From Victivallales bacterium (GTDB lineage: Bacteria > Verrucomicrobiota > Lentisphaeria > Oligosphaerales > Oligosphaeraceae): a DNA stretch of 35,282 bases. Where the stretch lies: NCBI GenBank assembly GCA_017535315.1, contig JAFXUD010000051.1, positions 1-35,282 of the forward strand, written 5' to 3'. The translations under genes and the position numbers were made by a program. Numbering within the stretch: the first letter of the stretch is position 1; every line of letters starts with the position of its first letter. The notes beneath the pieces were generated by a model that saw only the letters and a list, made by a program, of their open reading frames with translations, had not been told where the DNA came from and did not search any database. Below, piece after piece: positions 33,826 to 35,282 of this stretch.

Positions 33826-34023
33826 ATGAAAAATCTGCTTCTCACTCTTTTATGCGTCATATTTGCAACTCTATGCGGTTGCCATCATCACCATCACCAC
33901 CACCATCGCCATCAGCCAGAAGTGATTCATACGCCGCCACCACACAAACCCGCACCTTACAAGCCAGGCAAGCCAATGCCCCCACCCCACCCAGGGAAAA
34001 CCTTGCCACCTCCACGCTATTGA
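33826..34023 (+). CDS. Small polyhistidine lipoprotein
   Basis: 65 residues. Lipoprotein signal MKNLLLTLLCVIFATLCG with the likely lipidated Cys at position 19 (L-C-G-C). The mature protein begins Cys followed by eight His, Arg, His, then a Pro/Lys/His tail ('TPPPHKPAPYKPGKPMPPPHPGK'). A perfect AAGGAG lies seven bases before the ATG, supporting real translation despite the small size. Runs of His immediately after the lipid anchor suggest binding of a metal such as Ni, Zn or Cu at the membrane face; this is an inference from composition only. The next gene encodes a much longer His/Pro-rich lipoprotein, so the two may form a pair. Confidence 0.8.
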   Translation: MKNLLLTLLCVIFATLCGCHHHHHHHHRHQPEVIHTPPPHKPAPYKPGKPMPPPHPGKTLPPPRY

Positions 34024-34076
34024 TTTTTTGGTAATTATGTTCTTTAGTTGCCGATTAGACTTCACCAACAGAGAAG

Positions 34077-34290
34077 AGCCGCGACAACGGCAGCAGGAAC
34101 ATAGCCGTGGCAGGAGCGAAGCCGCGTAGCAGGTACATAGCCGCGTAGGAGCGAAGCCGCGTAAGCGGCGGTAAGAGTATAGCCGTGGGTGAAGCGAAGC
34201 CGCGACAGCGGCGAAGCGAAACCCACGGTCAGAGGACTACCCCGTTCCCTGTGCGCCGTGCCGTGTAGCGCAGCGAAGCGGCAAGGCGCA
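34077..34290. repeat. GC-rich intergenic repeats with GCGAAGCCGCG core
   Basis: GCGAAGCCGCG begins at 34116, 34151 and 34194, and related forms occur at both edges. 'ATAGCCG' precedes the core each time. One copy folds as CCGTGGGT (34183-34190) with ACCCACGG (34221-34228), enclosing GCCGC-GACA-GCGGC (34199-34212). Similar motifs lie on the other side of the polyhistidine gene at 33627-33639. REP-like in style, but no transposase is present in the window. Confidence 0.6.
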
Positions 34291-34383
34291 TCTTGGCCAT
34301 CGACCAGTGAGGGATAATGTCATCAGGAAACTCAAGTAAATAATTCCCTTTTTTGGGAGAGGATTAGGTTTTTCAAGAGACCT

Positions 34384-34419
34384 GAGGGACTGGAGGGACA
34401 TGAGGGACGCAAGGGGCAT
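34384..34419. repeat. Short 9-bp-period array
   Basis: GAGGGAC recurs at 34384, 34393 and 34402, exactly nine bases apart, with a fourth degenerate unit (AAGGGGCAT). The period equals that of the TCTAGATTG array but the sequence is unrelated. Confidence 0.7.
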
Positions 34420-34461
34420 GATCACTATCTCAGGCAACAAAGCAAAACAATGGAGCACACA

Positions 34462-35282
34462 ATGAAAACAACAAGAATCGTCAAAACGGCAACAGCTTTT
34501 CTGGGCTTTTTGTTGTCTTTCGGCTGTCTGGAGGTCACGGAAGTCAACCTTGCGGAACCATACGTCTATCGTACAGGATATGGCCCGAACAGTGCTCCAC
34601 GCCATCACCATCACAACAAGCCTGAACCGCCCCCACCTGTTCACCGCCAGCAAACCACCCCTCCATCAACCCATTATCATTCCACACCACAGAATCCACC
34701 GCCTCACGTCATTCATCAACACACTCATACTCAACCTTTGCCTCCCCCAGAACACCATTCCACCACACACAAGCCCGCACCCCAGCCAGTACACCACATC
34801 AAATCACCCAACGTAGGCACCACACATCACCAAACACCAACTATCATCCACAAACCTGAGAATAAACCTAGCCACGATTCAAAGCCTGCTCAACACCACC
34901 CTGCTGACAAGCCGCATGTACCACCTTCAAACAAGCCGCTAGTTCCGCCAGCAAACAAGCCACAGATGCCGCCCACTGGCAAGCCGCAGCAGACGCCACC
35001 CACCGCAAAGCCGCAGCAGACGCCACCCACCGCAAAGCCGCAACAGACGCCACCCTCGGCCAAGCCGCAGCAGACGCCACCCTCGGGCAAGCCGCAGCAG
35101 ACGCCACCCTCGGCCAAGCCGCAGCAGACGCCACCCTCGGCCAAGCCGCAGCAGACGCCACCCTCGGGCAAACCACAGACACCTCCTGCTGCCCCACAAA
35201 CGCAACCCGCAAAGCCGCAGCAGACGCCACCCTCGGGCAAACCACAGATACCTCCTGCTGCCCCACAAACGCAACCCACAAA
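34462..35282 (+). CDS. His/Pro-rich lipoprotein with 9-residue repeats, 3'-truncated
   Basis: Open from ATG 34462 to the window end (273 complete codons, no stop seen). GGAG lies six bases before the start. Lipoprotein signal MKTTRIVKTATAFLGFLLSFG with the probable lipidated Cys at 22 (SFGC). Residues about 45-160 are rich in His, Pro and Thr ('APRHHHHNKPEPPPP', 'VIHQHTHTQPLPPPEHH'). From about residue 174 the sequence becomes 'KPQQTPPSA' nonapeptide repeats. The composition matches the 65-residue polyhistidine lipoprotein upstream ('VIHTPPPHKPAP' versus 'HKPAPQPVHH'). Such a chain should be extended and could cross the cell wall or periplasm. A C-terminal domain may lie beyond the window. 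Function unknown; metal binding is possible from the His clusters. Confidence 0.85.
   Translation, partial: MKTTRIVKTATAFLGFLLSFGCLEVTEVNLAEPYVYRTGYGPNSAPRHHHHNKPEPPPPVHRQQTTPPSTHYHSTPQNPPPHVIHQHTHTQPLPPPEHHSTTHKPAPQPVHHIKSPNVGTTHHQTPTIIHKPENKPSHDSKPAQHHPADKPHVPPSNKPLVPPANKPQMPPTGKPQQTPPTAKPQQTPPTAKPQQTPPSAKPQQTPPSGKPQQTPPSAKPQQTPPSAKPQQTPPSGKPQTPPAAPQTQPAKPQQTPPSGKPQIPPAAPQTQPT
34981..35169 (+). repeat. 27-bp tandem repeats encoding KPQQTPP(S/T)(A/G)
   Basis: Units start with AAGCCG at 34981, 35008, 35035, 35062, 35089, 35116 and 35143, exactly 27 bases apart, nearly identical. From 35170 a 69-base higher-order unit takes over, with the AAACCACAGA start repeated at 35239. The array runs to the window edge. 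Confidence 0.95.

Larger units (their letters stand above)
34024..34461. other. 438-bp non-coding stretch: GC-rich repeats and a second 9-bp-period array
   Basis: No credible gene. It contains three or four imperfect copies of a GC-rich element with GCGAAGCCGCG (34077-34290), an AT-rich segment with a weak TCCC/GGGA hairpin (34345-34358), a short 9-bp-period array (34384-34419), and GGAG (34452-34455) six bases before the next ATG. Confidence 0.7.

Noticed and set aside
34868-35281. Minus-strand Gly/Cys/Val-rich frames at the right edge
   Set aside because: All three minus frames are open because of the 27-bp repeat; the plus frame has a lipoprotein signal and a ribosome-binding site, so it is the real gene.

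Overview
The window looks like part of a Gram-negative, anaerobic member of the Lentisphaerota/Verrucomicrobiota group, with Victivallales-like as my best guess. The reasons are tandem DUF4838 secreted proteins, a ceramidase-N-like enzyme, a huge C10-peptidase/LRR_5 surface protein, a biotin-dependent Na+-pumping decarboxylase, and lipoproteins with lipobox signals. This is an inference from gene families. There is no rRNA or other marker gene here.

Layout, left to right. (1) 3-9033, plus strand: a 5'-truncated proline-rich/beta-rich protein, then one base later a 2,537-residue Sec-exported RHS/YD-repeat protein that ends in an alpha/beta-hydrolase (lipase-like) tip. (2) 9058-9112: a perfect 23-bp inverted repeat between convergent genes. 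(3) 9145-17757, minus strand: a 2,870-residue secreted protein. It has a streptopain (C10) protease, a thioredoxin-like domain, chitobiase-C-like modules, a 1,002-bp internal tandem duplication, a long LRR_5 (BspA-like) array and a paired 'GWN' C-terminal module. (4) 17758-18008: an AT-rich divergent promoter region. (5) 18009-21859, plus strand: oadG-oadA-oadB for a membrane oxaloacetate decarboxylase-type Na+ pump, closed by two hairpins, the second a clear intrinsic terminator. (6) 21932-32710, plus strand: a probable cluster of envelope and periplasmic proteins (thioredoxin-like, two DUF4838 paralogues, ceramidase-like, unknown exported protein, membrane-anchored VWA protein). (7) 32744-33367: thrH. 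(8) 33368-35282: two small His/Pro-rich lipoprotein genes set among 9-bp tandem arrays and GC-rich palindromes. The second gene runs off the window inside 27-bp repeats.

Working together: the oad genes would couple oxaloacetate decarboxylation to Na+ export in fermentation. The two DUF4838 proteins carry carbohydrate-binding-like C-termini and probably act on glycans outside the cytoplasm. The RHS-hydrolase and the C10/LRR protein are large exported proteins likely to meet other cells, host protein or matrix. Both window ends lie in tandem repeats inside proline-rich coding sequence, which may be why the sequence stops there.
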